Part shown: positions 22,505 through 33,654 of the stretch, one piece after another
Layout: every line of letters starts with the position of its first letter
Position numbering within the stretch: position 1 is the first letter of the stretch
From: Amborella trichopoda
Taxonomy: Eukaryota > Streptophyta > Magnoliopsida > Amborellales > Amborellaceae
Assembly (NCBI RefSeq): GCF_000471905.2
Contig: NW_006495906.1
Coordinates: forward strand, 2,257,893 to 2,321,892
Direction: 5' to 3'
DNA length: 64,000 nucleotides
Translations under genes and position numbers: made by a program
Notes under the pieces: model-generated
What the model saw: the letters and a program-made list of their open reading frames with translations, nothing else
Told to the model about the DNA's origin: nothing
The model's database searches: none

Positions 22505-22600
22505 ATCTTCTTTCTATTTTTTCTCTTTATTGTAAAAAAATGACATTTTTGATGAATGAAATAGTTCTTTTGCATGTCTCTTATTTTCCTTCTTTTTCTA
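22505..22600 (+). other. Probable 3' end of antisense transcript
   Basis: AT-rich sequence with 'ttattgtaaaa' and 'gatgaatgaaatag', resembling plant polyadenylation regions. A similar block with 'gtaatgaaagaaatgaat' occurs at 57,580-57,600 in copy 2, just past the end of the convergent pol. Confidence 0.4.
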
Positions 22601-23460
22601 TTTCTTTGCTTTCGTGCTTTCATAGTTTGAGACAAAAAAGAATAGCCCACTCCTTGCTTCGTCTTATAGCAGCCTGTTGTGGCTTCAATTACCTCGAATA
22701 AGGGAGCTGCTACTTCGTCACCCCTGAGTGTTTGATGGACAGGGGCTCATAATTCATGGTTCTCATGATTTGGTGAGCCTGTTCACTGTAAATACTCCAA
22801 TCTGGGGGAGCCTTGGCTTCAATTCAAGGTGCATTACTTTTGAGCTCGGCATAAGTCTTAGTCTCAGGGACAAACTCCTTCAAGTTCTTTGAAGCGACGC
22901 TCATAACCTCCAACTGATTCTAGAGGCTACGAACCTCGCTTCTCAGGGGGTCTTGTTCCTGAGAGCCAGAGGGCTTACTCTTGTCAGCCTGTACTTCTTT
23001 GATAACCCCTGAGAAGTGTAGGACCTTCTTTTGGCTGCTACAGATCCTTGTTTAAGGAGGATGGAATTTGGAGCACCTTCTTTGGTGGTTGGTACGCCAA
23101 TTTTGCTTCTAAAAGAGCCATGGGGATATGCAGGACCTTTTTCTTTTCCTATGTATATGTTACCCTCGAAGCTGGAAGGTCTACCTCTAAGGGATCCTCA
23201 GCCTCAGGAGGTTCTTCTAGCTCACCGTTTTGTTCTAGTGAATTAGAAGTAGAGGGGGAAGCTTCATCTTCGGGAGAAGATACCATGACCTCGGAGGGGT
23301 GGCAAGGTATACTCGATTGGATCGGAGTCAAAGGGAGGATCTTGCCCTGTCATTCCGCTTCTTTGAACATGACCGCAATCAATTGCCCCAGATCTTCAAT
23401 ATCATCGTGAGACGAGGGTCCTGTCTCTCTCACAAGCTTCCAATCATTATCCTTTAACTT
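22601..23460 (-). pseudogene. Post-protease linker remnant
   Basis: Minus-strand frames continue the protease ORF as a Ser/Glu/Pro-rich linker (for example 'SSPEDEASPSTSNSLEQ' near 23,270), then decay. No RT, RNase H or integrase motif is present between here and the antisense ORF, so the enzymatic part of pol has been lost from this copy. Confidence 0.5.
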
Positions 23461-24100
23461 TTATGGCACTGGAAGATCTATGAAAAAGTACTTGACGCTG
23501 GCATAGTGAGTCTCAGCTACAGGAAACGGTCTTTTGTCAGTATAGACCGTGTGCTGTCTTCCATCTTGACTGTAAGAGGTATCGGTGTCGATTACATGGA
23601 ACTGAGCGTAATCGTTGAGGTCACCGATCTTGAGATGACGGCTCACTGTGCCAGTTGGCTTCTCTTTTAATTGGTTGAACCCTTGCATGGTAATGTGGGA
23701 AGTAGTGAGGTTGTCACACCCTAATCCCAATTGGGTGAGGATCCTTCTTGGGATCTGGTTGACTGCTGACCCTCCATCCAGCATAATCCGATTGATAGCG
23801 CAGGTGTGCAGTTCACCATTCACAAAGAGGGGGTGATTGTGGAACTTGCCTCCCAATTGAAGGTCGTCTTCAAAAAAAGAGATTGCAAAGAACCCACTCA
23901 GGATGGCTAGGTCAACTTCAATGAGTTCCACCTCGGTTTCGTACACCTCAGGGTTGGAAAGAGCTTGAACCAGAGCCATACAACAGTCTTACAGCAGGAG
24001 GGCATCATAGATACTGAAAGGGCTGAAAGCTTTCTTAGATGCCCAATTACATCATATTTCACTTTATACTCATTAGTCTTTTGTGTGCCTGATCCAGTCA
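23461..24100 (-). pseudogene. Tat aspartic protease
   Basis: Retroviral-type aspartic protease, which would cleave the Gag-Pol polyprotein in the virus-like particle. A 172-codon open stretch (23,979-23,461) includes 'DDLQLGGKFHNHPLFVNG', the catalytic segment 'IMLDGGSAVNQIP' and the flap-like 'ITMQGFNQ'. It also has 'LFHVID'-like ('AQFHVIDTDTSYS') and 'VAETHYASVKYF'. The D-G-G-S form in place of D-T/S-G is normal for this lineage. The N-terminal segment (24,100-23,980) is in another frame ('YDVIGHLRK'), so a frameshift separates them. This is the least damaged coding part of the element. It lies directly after gag and before the lost RT. Confidence 0.8.
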
Positions 24101-27100
24101 CTGGTGTAGGTGGTAGGGAAGGCTTAAGAACAGCCTTTGGTTGGGTTTTGGGCTGTGGAACTGGCTAACTTTATTGCTCAGCCGGTGCTGTTTGCGTTGA
24201 TGGGGAAGTAATAAGGACTTGTATTACAGATGTAGAGGTTTGAGGTTTAGATTTAGGGAAAAGTGAAGGATCCGAATATTTGAGGACCTTTAGCTTTTGA
24301 GGTGTGGGTTGTAACTTCTTTCTCGATCTTAGACCCACTTGCCCCATGTTGGATGGTACTTTCGAGATCTGCTCCATGTGGGGAGGCCTCTTTGGAAGTG
24401 GAACTTGAAGATGACTCGGTAATGGCTTGGGTGGCCAGAGCATTAGTGACTGTAAAAAATCCAGTAGCTTGGGCGAGCATTTCTCCAAGGTTCTTTTGAT
24501 GCGACTCGCTAAGGCTGGTACCTCCAAGCTCTCTATTTAGAGAGTTGACGTGTGGCCATTGTCGAGCTACACCTGTAGGAGAAATAGAAGAGGAGGGAGG
24601 AGAAGAAGAGTTAGAATGTTCCGGACAGCTTTTTACGTCGTCACCAGAATTGGACGTTTGCAGGGGTTATTTAGGTCTTATCTCGGCTTTGACCATTGTG
24701 GGTTGCTTTTAGTGTCGTCACCCATAATGAAGGAATCCCGAGCTGTTGGTGATTCAGGGATGTAAGCCTGATTGGATGAAAGGACAAGGTAAGCTGTGCT
24801 TGGGATGAAGTCCTGCAAGGTCGGCAGAGGAGGAAAAGGCTTGAGAAATTATTCCTCGATCTTTACTGAGGGATATGATTCCTTTTGTGGGCTGACTTGG
24901 GTGCTCGTCGTCTCCTCATGGATCCCTAAGGAGGTGTTTGGACTGCTCTATTAGGCTGATGAGTAGATCTAGCTTGGTGGACTGCCTCACGCTTTTGGGA
25001 TTTCAGCCTGCTTTGCCCATGGTAGAACTCCCAGTGCTGAGAGGTCGAGGGCTCTGAAGAGTTCAGTGTATGCTCATGAGGGGCTTGTACTATGGCTTCC
25101 TCTAACAAGGGAGCGACGACTTGGAATCGTTCTGAGAGGATGGCATAGACAAAGCACTCTTTGAGTTTGTGGCCCCATACTTGATGATATGAGCACTAGA
25201 AGTTTTTCGTGCCCCGAGCAATACGCCTCGGCTGCCTGGTGGGCTTGGGAGTAACGAGGCCCTGTTGGACTATTGCCTCAAAGAGGGTTTGAAGAGGGTC
25301 TAGTTCAGTGTTTCCCTGGGCTTACGACAGGAGGTCTTCATGCACAGACGAAAGAAGGACATGAGGGTATCCTCCTGAGTTGCCTTAGACCTCATTGCAC
25401 TGCTGCATCTTCTTTGCCAAGAGTTTGTGGAAGCCAGTGCATTCGTTGATGTCATGACCTCGTATCTGGTTGTACGCGCACCAAAGTTTCTCAATTCTTG
25501 GAGACAGGAACTTAGGCTGCCTTGTTGGCTTGGGTGTGATGAGTCCTTCTTCGAGCATTATGGTAAAAAATGCACTGAGAATAGCGGATGCGTCGTCACC
25601 CTCTTGGATTGTTACTATGTGACAAGCCTCAGTTGCCCCGAACACTTTCTTTAACTCTTCGAGCTTTATCTGTTGTTAATAAGGGCTTCAATAGTGTCGT
25701 TGAGCTTATAGCAATCATGAGTGGGGTGGCCTACTTTCTTGTGATAGGTGCACTACCTCTCATTCGTCTCCTGCCTGGCCGGCTCAGGGATATTGACCTC
25801 AGGTAGCTGGATCGTGTTTTGTTCTAACAGCAGTCGAAGTAGTGCAGGAGTCCACTCCTTGTCGAAGGGGTAAACTTTGTTCTAATACTGGATCTAGAAG
25901 TCAAGACTTTTTAATAGGGGTGACCTCATTGTAGAACTGCTGCTTACCCCGGGCCTGAGGTGTCTGTGCCTTGGAGAGGTCCAAGATTTGAGGAGCCATG
26001 CTCTTAGTGTCAGTCACGATGACATCTGCGCTGATCACTACCTTTTGGCTGCCCCGACTGTTGGAGCGAGCATTAGAGCCGGAGGGTTACTGTCGAGAAC
26101 TTCCATGGTTTTTGAACAATCGCTCAATACGAACTACCTTAGAGATAAGCTCTGACATGGAGCTTGGATTGGATGCCTCGACATGCTGGGTGATCTCAGG
26201 AAGCATATTCCGTATGCAAGTCTGGACCGTTTCCTTCTCAGTCATGGGAGTGGCATGAAAGGTTGCCAACTCTCTCCATCGGACGATGTACTTGTCAAGT
26301 AGCTCACCAGGGTCTTGGATCAGCATGAGCAGCTCGATGGTTTCCATGTTCCTTTAGACTTCATAGAAGCATTGGAAAAACAATTGCTCCATTTCTTGCC
26401 ACGTGTGTATCGAGTTTTGAAGCTGCCAAGCATAGCACTAGAGGGCTGGCCCTTCGAGAGTCTCGACAAAATGATGGAGAAGAAGTCACCCGTTAGTTTC
26501 TGCCTCCCTACAAGCTACTTGGAAGTGGGCAATATGCTGGTGAGGGCACGTAGTACCGTTCAACAGGGGGAGTTTCCCTTTTTGGTAGTTTGGAGGAAAC
26601 GACTCCTAGTCAATGTACGAGGGTATTGCTTCTAGTAGAGTGGTGCCTCCTGCATGTCTGAGACCTTGTTCTTGAAGTTATGGGTCACCATATCATCTAT
26701 GTCTGTTTGGGAGACCCCGCGGGAAGCAGAACTATCTTGGGAGGCCGGTGGGGGAGTTTGCCTAGGCACCGTGTCCTCACCGGTCGGGGAATCGGTCAAA
26801 GAAGGGGACTTGGAGGCTTCTAGGCATTTCAACTTTTCAAGGATGGATTGTATCATTACCTCAAACTTGTTCATCTGCTCTTCTTGAGCGTCATCGGGAT
26901 CTTTTATCACCATGACACTGACCGTCTCTTTTAAAAGGTTAGAGCCTGGTGGCACAGTGGACTGCCGTGGTTGGCGAGTCATGAGTGAAAAGTCATTTTG
27001 CATGGGTTCAGCTTGCCCTGACTATACTCGAGCCTTGTATGCTGATCTTATGAGGACCGGTTCTCGACAGTCTTGGGACCGTGGCTTTTGGGCAGTGTTG

Positions 27101-28193
27101 CCGGAGCAATACTCTTAGACCTGCTCAAGTTCTGGAGTTTGGAGAGGGAAGAAGGGCTTATGAGGCAGGAGGTCACCAAGGGTGGTGACCTGAACTGTCT
27201 TGGATGTTTCTTTGGTCAGGATCTACTGGCCCTTCTTCTACTTAATCCTGAGGTGGTTGTGGAATTCATTTCAAAATCGAGCTTGAGACTTGGACTGCCC
27301 TACTTTCTTTGAACAAGCAAGGGCCATGTCCATGAGTTGGAACAGGGAGCGGGGTCCAAGGATAGAAGGCAACCTGTGTTTCTGCTATGGAAGTTGGAGG
27401 CTTTTGCATGACGTTATGCCGCTGCTCCCAATCCCTTTGTGAGGCCAGGGTGCACGACTGACTTGAGGCTGACACAAGATGGTACTCTTAGGGAAGGCCT
27501 TTGAGTACCAGGGCTCGAGGTGCTTGCCTAGTGTCAAGAGAGCGACAGATAAAATAGCTGGTTCGTGACTCTGCCTGAGTCTGGACTGGGGAGGAACCTG
27601 CAAAGTCAATGCGTGTGCACCTTTAGGGTTAGCCGTCCAGGTGACTTGGGAGTCATCTCTGGCTCGGTCGACTTGAGGTGGTCGTGTCCTGCGAGCTTGT
27701 GTCTGTGAGGGACTGGGCAAGAGCCCATCTGTCACAAGGTGAAGCTGTGTGTGCTAGAAGGGAGGATGGAGGGATCAACCCTCCTGTGCTCGAGATGGCA
27801 TAGAGCTAGCACTGCCCCGAGCTGTGAGAAGCAAATACATGGCGCATTCAGGGTTCGGCCCGAGAAGGCCTAGCTTTGGATGCGAGCTCAAGGCAACGTG
27901 AAGGTTGTTTCGAGGTGCGGCTCGAGTGGATGGACCACAAGCCAGTAGGTATGTGCGAGAGGTAGAGGCCATAGGGTCTCCAACTCGGTGTATCGAGCCT
28001 CTACGTGCAGGGGTGGTGAAGGAGTACGGGGAGTTGCCTTGTGGTGAACCTCAGGAGCGACGACAACCTGCTTGCCTTTCATGAAAGTGGTGGGGGCAGC
28101 CTTCCGACGTGCTTCAGCAAGCAAGAGACTTGTCAGTAGCAGGGTGCATGCTATGTGCAGTAGATGAGCTAGGGGCCATGGTGGAGGGTCCAC
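24101..28193 (-). pseudogene. Tat gag with three zinc-knuckle modules
   Basis: Structural protein gene, minus strand, with many stops and frameshifts. N-terminal 28.2-27.1 kb: low-complexity, poorly defined; the start is not fixed. 27.0-26.64 kb: acidic linker ending in 'SDMQEAPLY'. 26,347-26,087: retrotransposon Gag core ('RWRELATFHATPMTEKE', 'ISKVVRIERLF'), the capsid-like part. Then three tandem knuckles C-X2-H-X4-H-X4-C at 25,711-25,752 ('CTYHKKVGHPTHDC'), 25,439-25,480 ('CAYNQIRGHDINEC', second ligand Asn) and 25,154-25,195 ('CSYHQVWGHKLKEC'). They are spaced 272 and 285 bp apart; 'TPKPTRQP' precedes modules 2 and 3. The tail at 24.5-24.1 kb is Ser/Pro/Lys-rich. Copy 2 shows the same plan. 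One knuckle is the usual number as I know the lineage. Confidence 0.75.
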
Positions 28194-28469
28194 CAGGGCA
28201 AGGTAGTGGGGAGTCAGGGACCTTTAAGTCCCGACTCGCACCAACCCAAGAAAGAACCTGGGAGCCGAACTATGTGTCGCGACTCAACAGGAGAGAAGGG
28301 AAGGAAGCTTGAGTAGTTCGCTTCCCTGGGACAGTCACGAGTGTGGGGATAAATAAGTCCTCGACTCGGATGAACGGGTTGAATAACTCAGATGCTAAAG
28401 AAATTAATGCAGAAAGTAAAAGTGGATACTGGTCAAACAAGAGCAAACCGATTAAGGGGTGGGTAGTAA

Positions 28470-28488
28470 GTCCCCAGTGGAGTCGCCA
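28470..28488 (-). other. Tat primer-binding site
   Basis: Minus strand 'tggcgactccactggggac', three bases ('gct') inside the 5' LTR end. This sequence type is characteristic of plant Tat/Ogre elements. My recollection is that it is assigned to tRNA-Arg; the tRNA identity was not checked. Confidence 0.75.
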
Positions 28489-29043
28489 AGCTAGTTAAGT
28501 ACCTCAATCTCGTCCTCCAAATCTAGATGATCTGGCGGCACATATCTCGGGTTTCTGGTGAACCCGGGATATGAGAACTCTCTCTCATAACCTTGCTCAA
28601 GAGCAAGGGTAGGTACACCAACCGATGAGAGAGGAATTTAAGTTGGGTTCGGGACTTACTCGGACTGGCTAGCGTAGGCGCCCTCTTAGATCATGAAGAA
28701 AGCCCCCCAGCTGCTTTAGCTGGTTCAGAATCGACTCCCTTGACATGCAATCCTCTTGTTTTCTGCACCACACTTCTATGGTTAATTTGCAAGACAAGTG
28801 AGTCAAAGCGACCCACCCTTGTCTCAGGGTATTGTACATTCATGTGAGATATTGATGAACTAGAAAGTTCAAATAAGGAGAGAAAAGAGAAGGAAACTTG
28901 ATGAGGGCGAGACTAACATGACAGCTGGAACGTGACCGACTCGGAGTGGTAGCAAGATGGGCATGGTTCTCAGGACCAGCACGGCTGCAACACTACTCGA
29001 AACCGAGGCTGATATGGCAGTTCTCGGCTAAGTCTACCTTTAG

Positions 29044-29450
29044 TCAAGTGAGAAGAGAAAAAGATGAAGAGACGATGGAGGCAGAAGAACCTAGATGACA
29101 ATGGGCATCGCCGTTGGCATCATGAGAAGACACTACTTCCATTGCAGGCAGCGATAGCTCGTGGACGGAATAAGCGTCGCCGTTGGCAACGCTAGGAGGA
29201 AAAACATAACTCTTGACAAGGTACAAAACGATGGGCACAGAGAGGCGCGGAAGGATCCTACGCGCGACGATGAGTATTACTGCTACCCTTTGTGGACAGC
29301 AATGGACATTGCCTCCTGCAACAGTCACTTGACAGGGTGAAGCCCCAACGGACGGCAATAGGCTTCGCTACTTGCATTCCTCACTAAGACATCGAGGATA
29401 CGTCTATGGACGGTAATGAGCAGCGCCGTCTGTAAGCCTCGTCGGGAGAT
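29044..29450 (-). repeat. GC-rich minisatellite in 5' LTR
   Basis: Counterpart of 12,118-12,560, with units of the 'atgggcatcgccgttggcat' kind. Interrupted at its end by the solo LTR. Confidence 0.5.
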
Positions 29451-29814
29451 AAAGTGTAATAATTCTAAAATTTACAAAAAAAAAAATACTTTTAAGAAGT
29501 GATGGTCTATGAGCATGATGGTCCTTAGGGACCATCACTATTTTCAAAATATTTGGGTTAAGTTTCTTTTGTTTGCTCCTGCCTTGCCACGTCAAGTGGA
29601 CATGGGCTTTAAGCATATAAGGGGTATTATAATGGTTACACCACAATTATGAGGTGTCACTTAATAAAATATTATAATAAGGTGTCGTAAGAATTTAAAT
29701 ACGAGAGGCGAGGACTCCCACCCCAGAAAACTTCTGAAATCTTTCTCTTTCTGGTTGAAACACAGTGAGCTCCTCTCCCTAGCTGAATTTTATCGGAAGC
29801 TCCCTCTCAAATAT

Positions 29815-30180
29815 TTTAGGTAAGTGACATCGTCTTCCCGAAAAATAGTCTGTTTTTAATAAATAGTGATATTTCCGTCCAGGATCTTTATTTTTTAGGT
29901 TTTGTGTGTAAGTGACTTCATTGTCTTGAAAAATAATCCGTTCTTTTTAAAAATGAAATGAAATAATTATTTCTGTTTATTATCATGTATTTTAGGCACG
30001 ATAAATTTTATGCGCAAGTGACCTCATTATTTTGAAAAATAATCTTTTTAATAAAATTATTAGAAATAAATGTGATATTTTTGCTAGTAGTAAAATTATA
30101 AGATTTATTTGTACTGTTTTTTAATATTTAGACATTGTAAATTTCATGTGCAAATGACTGTCTTATTATTTAAAAATTGA
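29815..30180 (+). repeat. Irregular tandem repeat in solo LTR
   Basis: Four diverged units beginning near 29,818, 29,903, 30,011 and 30,147 share 'gtaagtgac.tc.tt.tc..gaaaaata.tc', with spacing of about 85-136 bp. Confidence 0.6.
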
Positions 30181-30387
30181 TATTTTTGCAATTGATTATA
30201 GCATTGTTGTGAAATGTTTATTTGTGAATTGATATCCCATAAATTGTTATAATTCCGTATTCTTGAATTTCTATAAGATTTTTTCTATACATATTAAATT
30301 GGCAATTATGCTAGAACGTCTTTACGAACTGCTACCTTTCTAAATTTGAGCCCAAAATATTTGATTGGTTATTTTAGAAATGTTATT

Positions 30388-30962
30388 NNNNNNNNNNNNN
30401 NNNNNNNNNNNNNNNNNNNNNNNNNNNNNNNNNNNNNNNNNNNNNNNNNNNNNNNNNNNNNNNNNNNNNNNNNNNNNNNNNNNNNNNNNNNNNNNNNNNN
30501 NNNNNNNNNNNNNNNNNNNNNNNNNNNNNNNNNNNNNNNNNNNNNNNNNNNNNNNNNNNNNNNNNNNNNNNNNNNNNNNNNNNNNNNNNNNNNNNNNNNN
30601 NNNNNNNNNNNNNNNNNNNNNNNNNNNNNNNNNNNNNNNNNNNNNNNNNNNNNNNNNNNNNNNNNNNNNNNNNNNNNNNNNNNNNNNNNNNNNNNNNNNN
30701 NNNNNNNNNNNNNNNNNNNNNNNNNNNNNNNNNNNNNNNNNNNNNNNNNNNNNNNNNNNNNNNNNNNNNNNNNNNNNNNNNNNNNNNNNNNNNNNNNNNN
30801 NNNNNNNNNNNNNNNNNNNNNNNNNNNNNNNNNNNNNNNNNNNNNNNNNNNNNNNNNNNNNNNNNNNNNNNNNNNNNNNNNNNNNNNNNNNNNNNNNNNN
30901 NNNNNNNNNNNNNNNNNNNNNNNNNNNNNNNNNNNNNNNNNNNNNNNNNNNNNNNNNNNNNN
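30388..30962. other. Assembly gap (575 N)
   Basis: Unknown bases inside the solo LTR. Any open frame running across the Ns is meaningless. The size may be estimated rather than measured. Confidence 1.
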
Positions 30963-30999
30963 AGATGTTTAACGTAGATTTAGAAATATTTTAAGTATG

Positions 31000-31210
31000 C
31001 AAGTGGACTCATCCGGTTCGCCGGTGAGGTATAAGTGGACCTATCCGGGACGCTTGTAGAGATTAAGTCGATTCATCCGGTACGTCGATGAGGTATAAGT
31101 GGACCTGTAGGGATTAAGTGGACCTATCTGGGATGCCGATAGGGATTAAGTAGACCCATCAGGACGCTAATGGGGTATATAGGTTACCTACTTGGGACAC
31201 CAGTAGGATA
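31000..31210 (+). repeat. Short tandem repeat in solo LTR
   Basis: About six units of roughly 30-38 bp of the pattern 'aagtggacctatccgggacg' with 'ccgatgaggtat'. It adjoins the N gap, so the array may extend into it and may explain why assembly failed. Confidence 0.65.
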
Positions 31211-31987
31211 TTTTGTGAAATCCTTTGAATTATGCACTGCCGTTAAAGTGTTATGTGCCTTTCAATTATTCGGATTATTCTTAATTATGCATTTATTAAA
31301 AGTGAAACTGTTGATGCATTTCTGTTAATAGATCTCCTTTTTGGAAATATTGATATCTTTCAACCATGATTATTTTTAGGATTATGATGATCACTTACTG
31401 AGTAGCCAAACTCATCAAACTATGGTAAACATTTTTCAGAATAACTGCGGTTTCATTTTGAGTACTCGTCAAGGACAACTTTGGAAGATATTATAGTTGT
31501 GTCTAAGCTTTCTTTTGTTACTTTGTAAGAATTCGTTAGTGTAAATTTGTCCTATGAAGAGATGTATATATGTTTTGACTGTCATATCTTAGGAGTATCA
31601 GTATTGTAAATTCTTGGAGTGTGACGTAGAGAATGAAACAGACGGAGAAGGAAGCTCACGTATGGTGTTGCCATTGCCATGCGTGACCTATGAGGCTGCA
31701 GGAGAGGCATGCACGACACTACCACTGCCGTGCATGGCCTTTGAGAGGAGCTCAGATGGAGAAGAAGAAGAGAAAGAGAGGAAGAGAGAGAAGAAAGGAA
31801 AAAAGAAGAGAGAGAAAATTTACCTCGAGCTTAAGGGTATCAGTCCAAACGTTTCTCTCACCTTACTCTCTCTCTCTCCAAACATGACACAATAATGAGA
31901 AGAAAGAGAACCTTTATTAAGTAAAAACTCTCTCTTTGTGTATTATGTGTGTGTCTATTGCCTCTTGCATACAATGATGGTACGTGG

Positions 31988-31996
31988 TACATATAG
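31988..31996 (-). promoter_or_regulatory. TATA box of Tat 5' LTR
   Basis: Minus-strand 'ctatatgta', the counterpart of the box at 12,956-12,964. This is the promoter expected to drive the element's genomic RNA. Confidence 0.55.
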
Positions 31997-33262
31997 AATT
32001 TGCCCCAAACATGGGTGGATGATCAAAAGTAACCCTAATTACTGAAAATTAAGATTAAATTGAATTAAAATAAATTAGAAAGTAACGTGTAAAATGACAG
32101 ATTGGCCCCTTCCTAATAGTTTGTGAAATTTCAAAACAGTCCATGTGTTCTCCTACAACGTGCATGATTTTTCATGGATGATCCGGGGTCGTTCTGATAC
32201 CCGATTCATCAAAAGATGATTGTTTTCTTGTAGGGATCAGAATGGTGATCGTTTTGTTACTAACTTTGAGCCACGGATCGTGTATTTAGCGCACGATCAT
32301 GTGACTTGAAATTTGAATTGATCTTGAAACTTTGGATCGATAGTGTGCTCGTTCCTTGATGTTTTTTGGTCATTTCTTCGCTGGATCGCACTGTGCATGC
32401 CATTACAATCACGGGAAACAAACACAACTTGATTTTGTGCTCGAACGAACATTTTGCAACTATGGAATTTTGGCCGTATTCTAAAATTCCGAAGACAGAA
32501 TTTACAGTCTCTTCATCGGCTTCGTGTGCAACATTCGAACGTTCATCTTGTACGCGGTTCGAGTTAAAGGTAGCCCGAGACCTTAAGCACGCGATGGAAT
32601 TGGTCAAGTTTTGATCTGATTCATGAGCGGACTGATTTGGCTGCTCAAGCGAGGCATGAAGCTGTTGAATTTCCTACAATTTCTTCAGGGATCAGCAACC
32701 TCTTTCTAGCTTTTCTTTATACTCAGGCGTCGTCGCATGGTGTACCACATATCGAAACACTCGTCTTGACGAGACAAACATGCTCACCAAACTTGAGCAC
32801 AATCCGACTTGAGACAGGTGAGATATGAGTGTCAAAATTCACTTCAATGGTGTAGAGTTGCAGGGTGGCCGCATGGGAATAGTGCACGGGTCCTTTTGTT
32901 TCACTCTTTCACCTATAACTTCTTCCTGGAGTGGCGGTTTATGCTGAAATTTGATCCTTGAGGGTTTTCAACCATGGTGGATCCAATGGTGGTAGTCCGA
33001 CAGCAATTTGAGACACCGAAAATATAGCTCTAGTTATCGGGTCCTTTTTAGGGTGTCAGAGGCTGATTCTGCCGGAATTGTTTCTCAGTTTGCACTGGCT
33101 TACACATGTCAGAATATGAAGAAATTTGGTAGGAGACCTTTGAGAGTCCTCATGAAGACCTTGACTAGTTCTGGGGTTGTTATGAGATTGTCGAAATTTA
33201 CACTATTTGCTAAGCATTTATTGAGCGGCGGCCCCCATGATGATGAAAAATATCTTCCAATA

Positions 33263-33267
33263 GTCAC
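33263..33267. repeat. Target-site duplication GTCAC (right)
   Basis: Partner of 11,564-11,568. The Tekay LTR resumes here with 'gtcacaagttgctt', matching 'gtcacaagctactt' at 41,015. Confidence 0.9.
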
Positions 33268-33654
33268 AAGTTGCTTAATGGTTTGGGAGTTACAGTGGTA
33301 TGAAGCAGGGTGCAGTTAGAAAACCCTCACCTCTTTGAAACTTTAAAAGGTCAAACTGGGTCCAATTTTCTTCACACTCCCCCCATTTGAAAAATAGGCG
33401 CATCTAGTACAAAATTGGTTTTGGAACCGTTTGCAAACTCTAAACGGTCAAAACGTTACCCTAATGGTGAGCGCATGTCTTTGCGCTTGGTGGCAGAAAA
33501 TTCAGCGGTAAGGCTTAACTAAAATAATGTTACTAACACTATGCTAATGTCAATATGATAGTTCTTAAATATGATATGCCACTCTCAAAATGTGATATAG
33601 CTACTATCATGATGAGATACTGATATCGTCATAATGTGATATTATGTTTCTTAT

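Larger units (their letters stand above)
29455..31626. mobile_element. Probable solo LTR inserted in Tat 5' LTR
   Basis: Begins 'tgtaataattctaaaatttac' less its last base and ends 'gtaaattcttggagtgtgacg', so the ends are imperfect inverted repeats. It is flanked by 'taaag' (29,450-29,454) and 'tagag' (31,627-31,631). The uninterrupted 3' LTR reads 'gggagatagagaatg' at about 12,588, which confirms the insertion point. A TATA-like 'tttaaata' near 29,694 and a leader-like stretch follow, as in an LTR. No coding sequence is visible, although 575 bases inside are unknown. The orientation appears to be plus. Confidence 0.7.
11569..33262 (-). mobile_element. Tat/Ogre-type LTR retrotransposon, copy 1 (nested)
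   Basis: A 21.7-kb minus-strand element with both LTRs and a 5-bp GTCAC duplication. In its own direction: 5' LTR (33,262-28,492), PBS, gag (about 28.2-24.1 kb), aspartic protease (to 23.46 kb), linker, a convergent opposite-strand ORF (18,722-22,504, plus), that ORF's promoter and a 36-bp array, then a 3' LTR (14,230-11,569). RT, RNase H and integrase are absent. Family assignment rests on the protease style ('DGGSAVN'), the CHHC knuckles, the PBS type and the antisense ORF. These are features known for plant Tat-lineage (Tat, Retand, Ogre) elements. The reading frames are broken throughout, so it is non-functional. Confidence 0.85.
28492..33262 (-). repeat. Tat 5' LTR (with nested insertion)
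   Basis: Collinear with the 3' LTR. Without the inserted 29,455-31,626 and one duplicated target it is 2,594 bp, against 2,662 for the 3' LTR. In the element's direction it begins 'tattggaagatattt' (the 3' LTR begins 'tgttcgaagatattt') and ends '..gaggtacttaacta' (3' LTR '..gaggcacctgacca'). The two LTRs clearly differ, so the insertion is not recent. Confidence 0.85.

Noticed and set aside
30346..30994. Open frames of just over 200 codons on plus
   Set aside because: They run across 575 unknown bases; only a few codons at each end are real.
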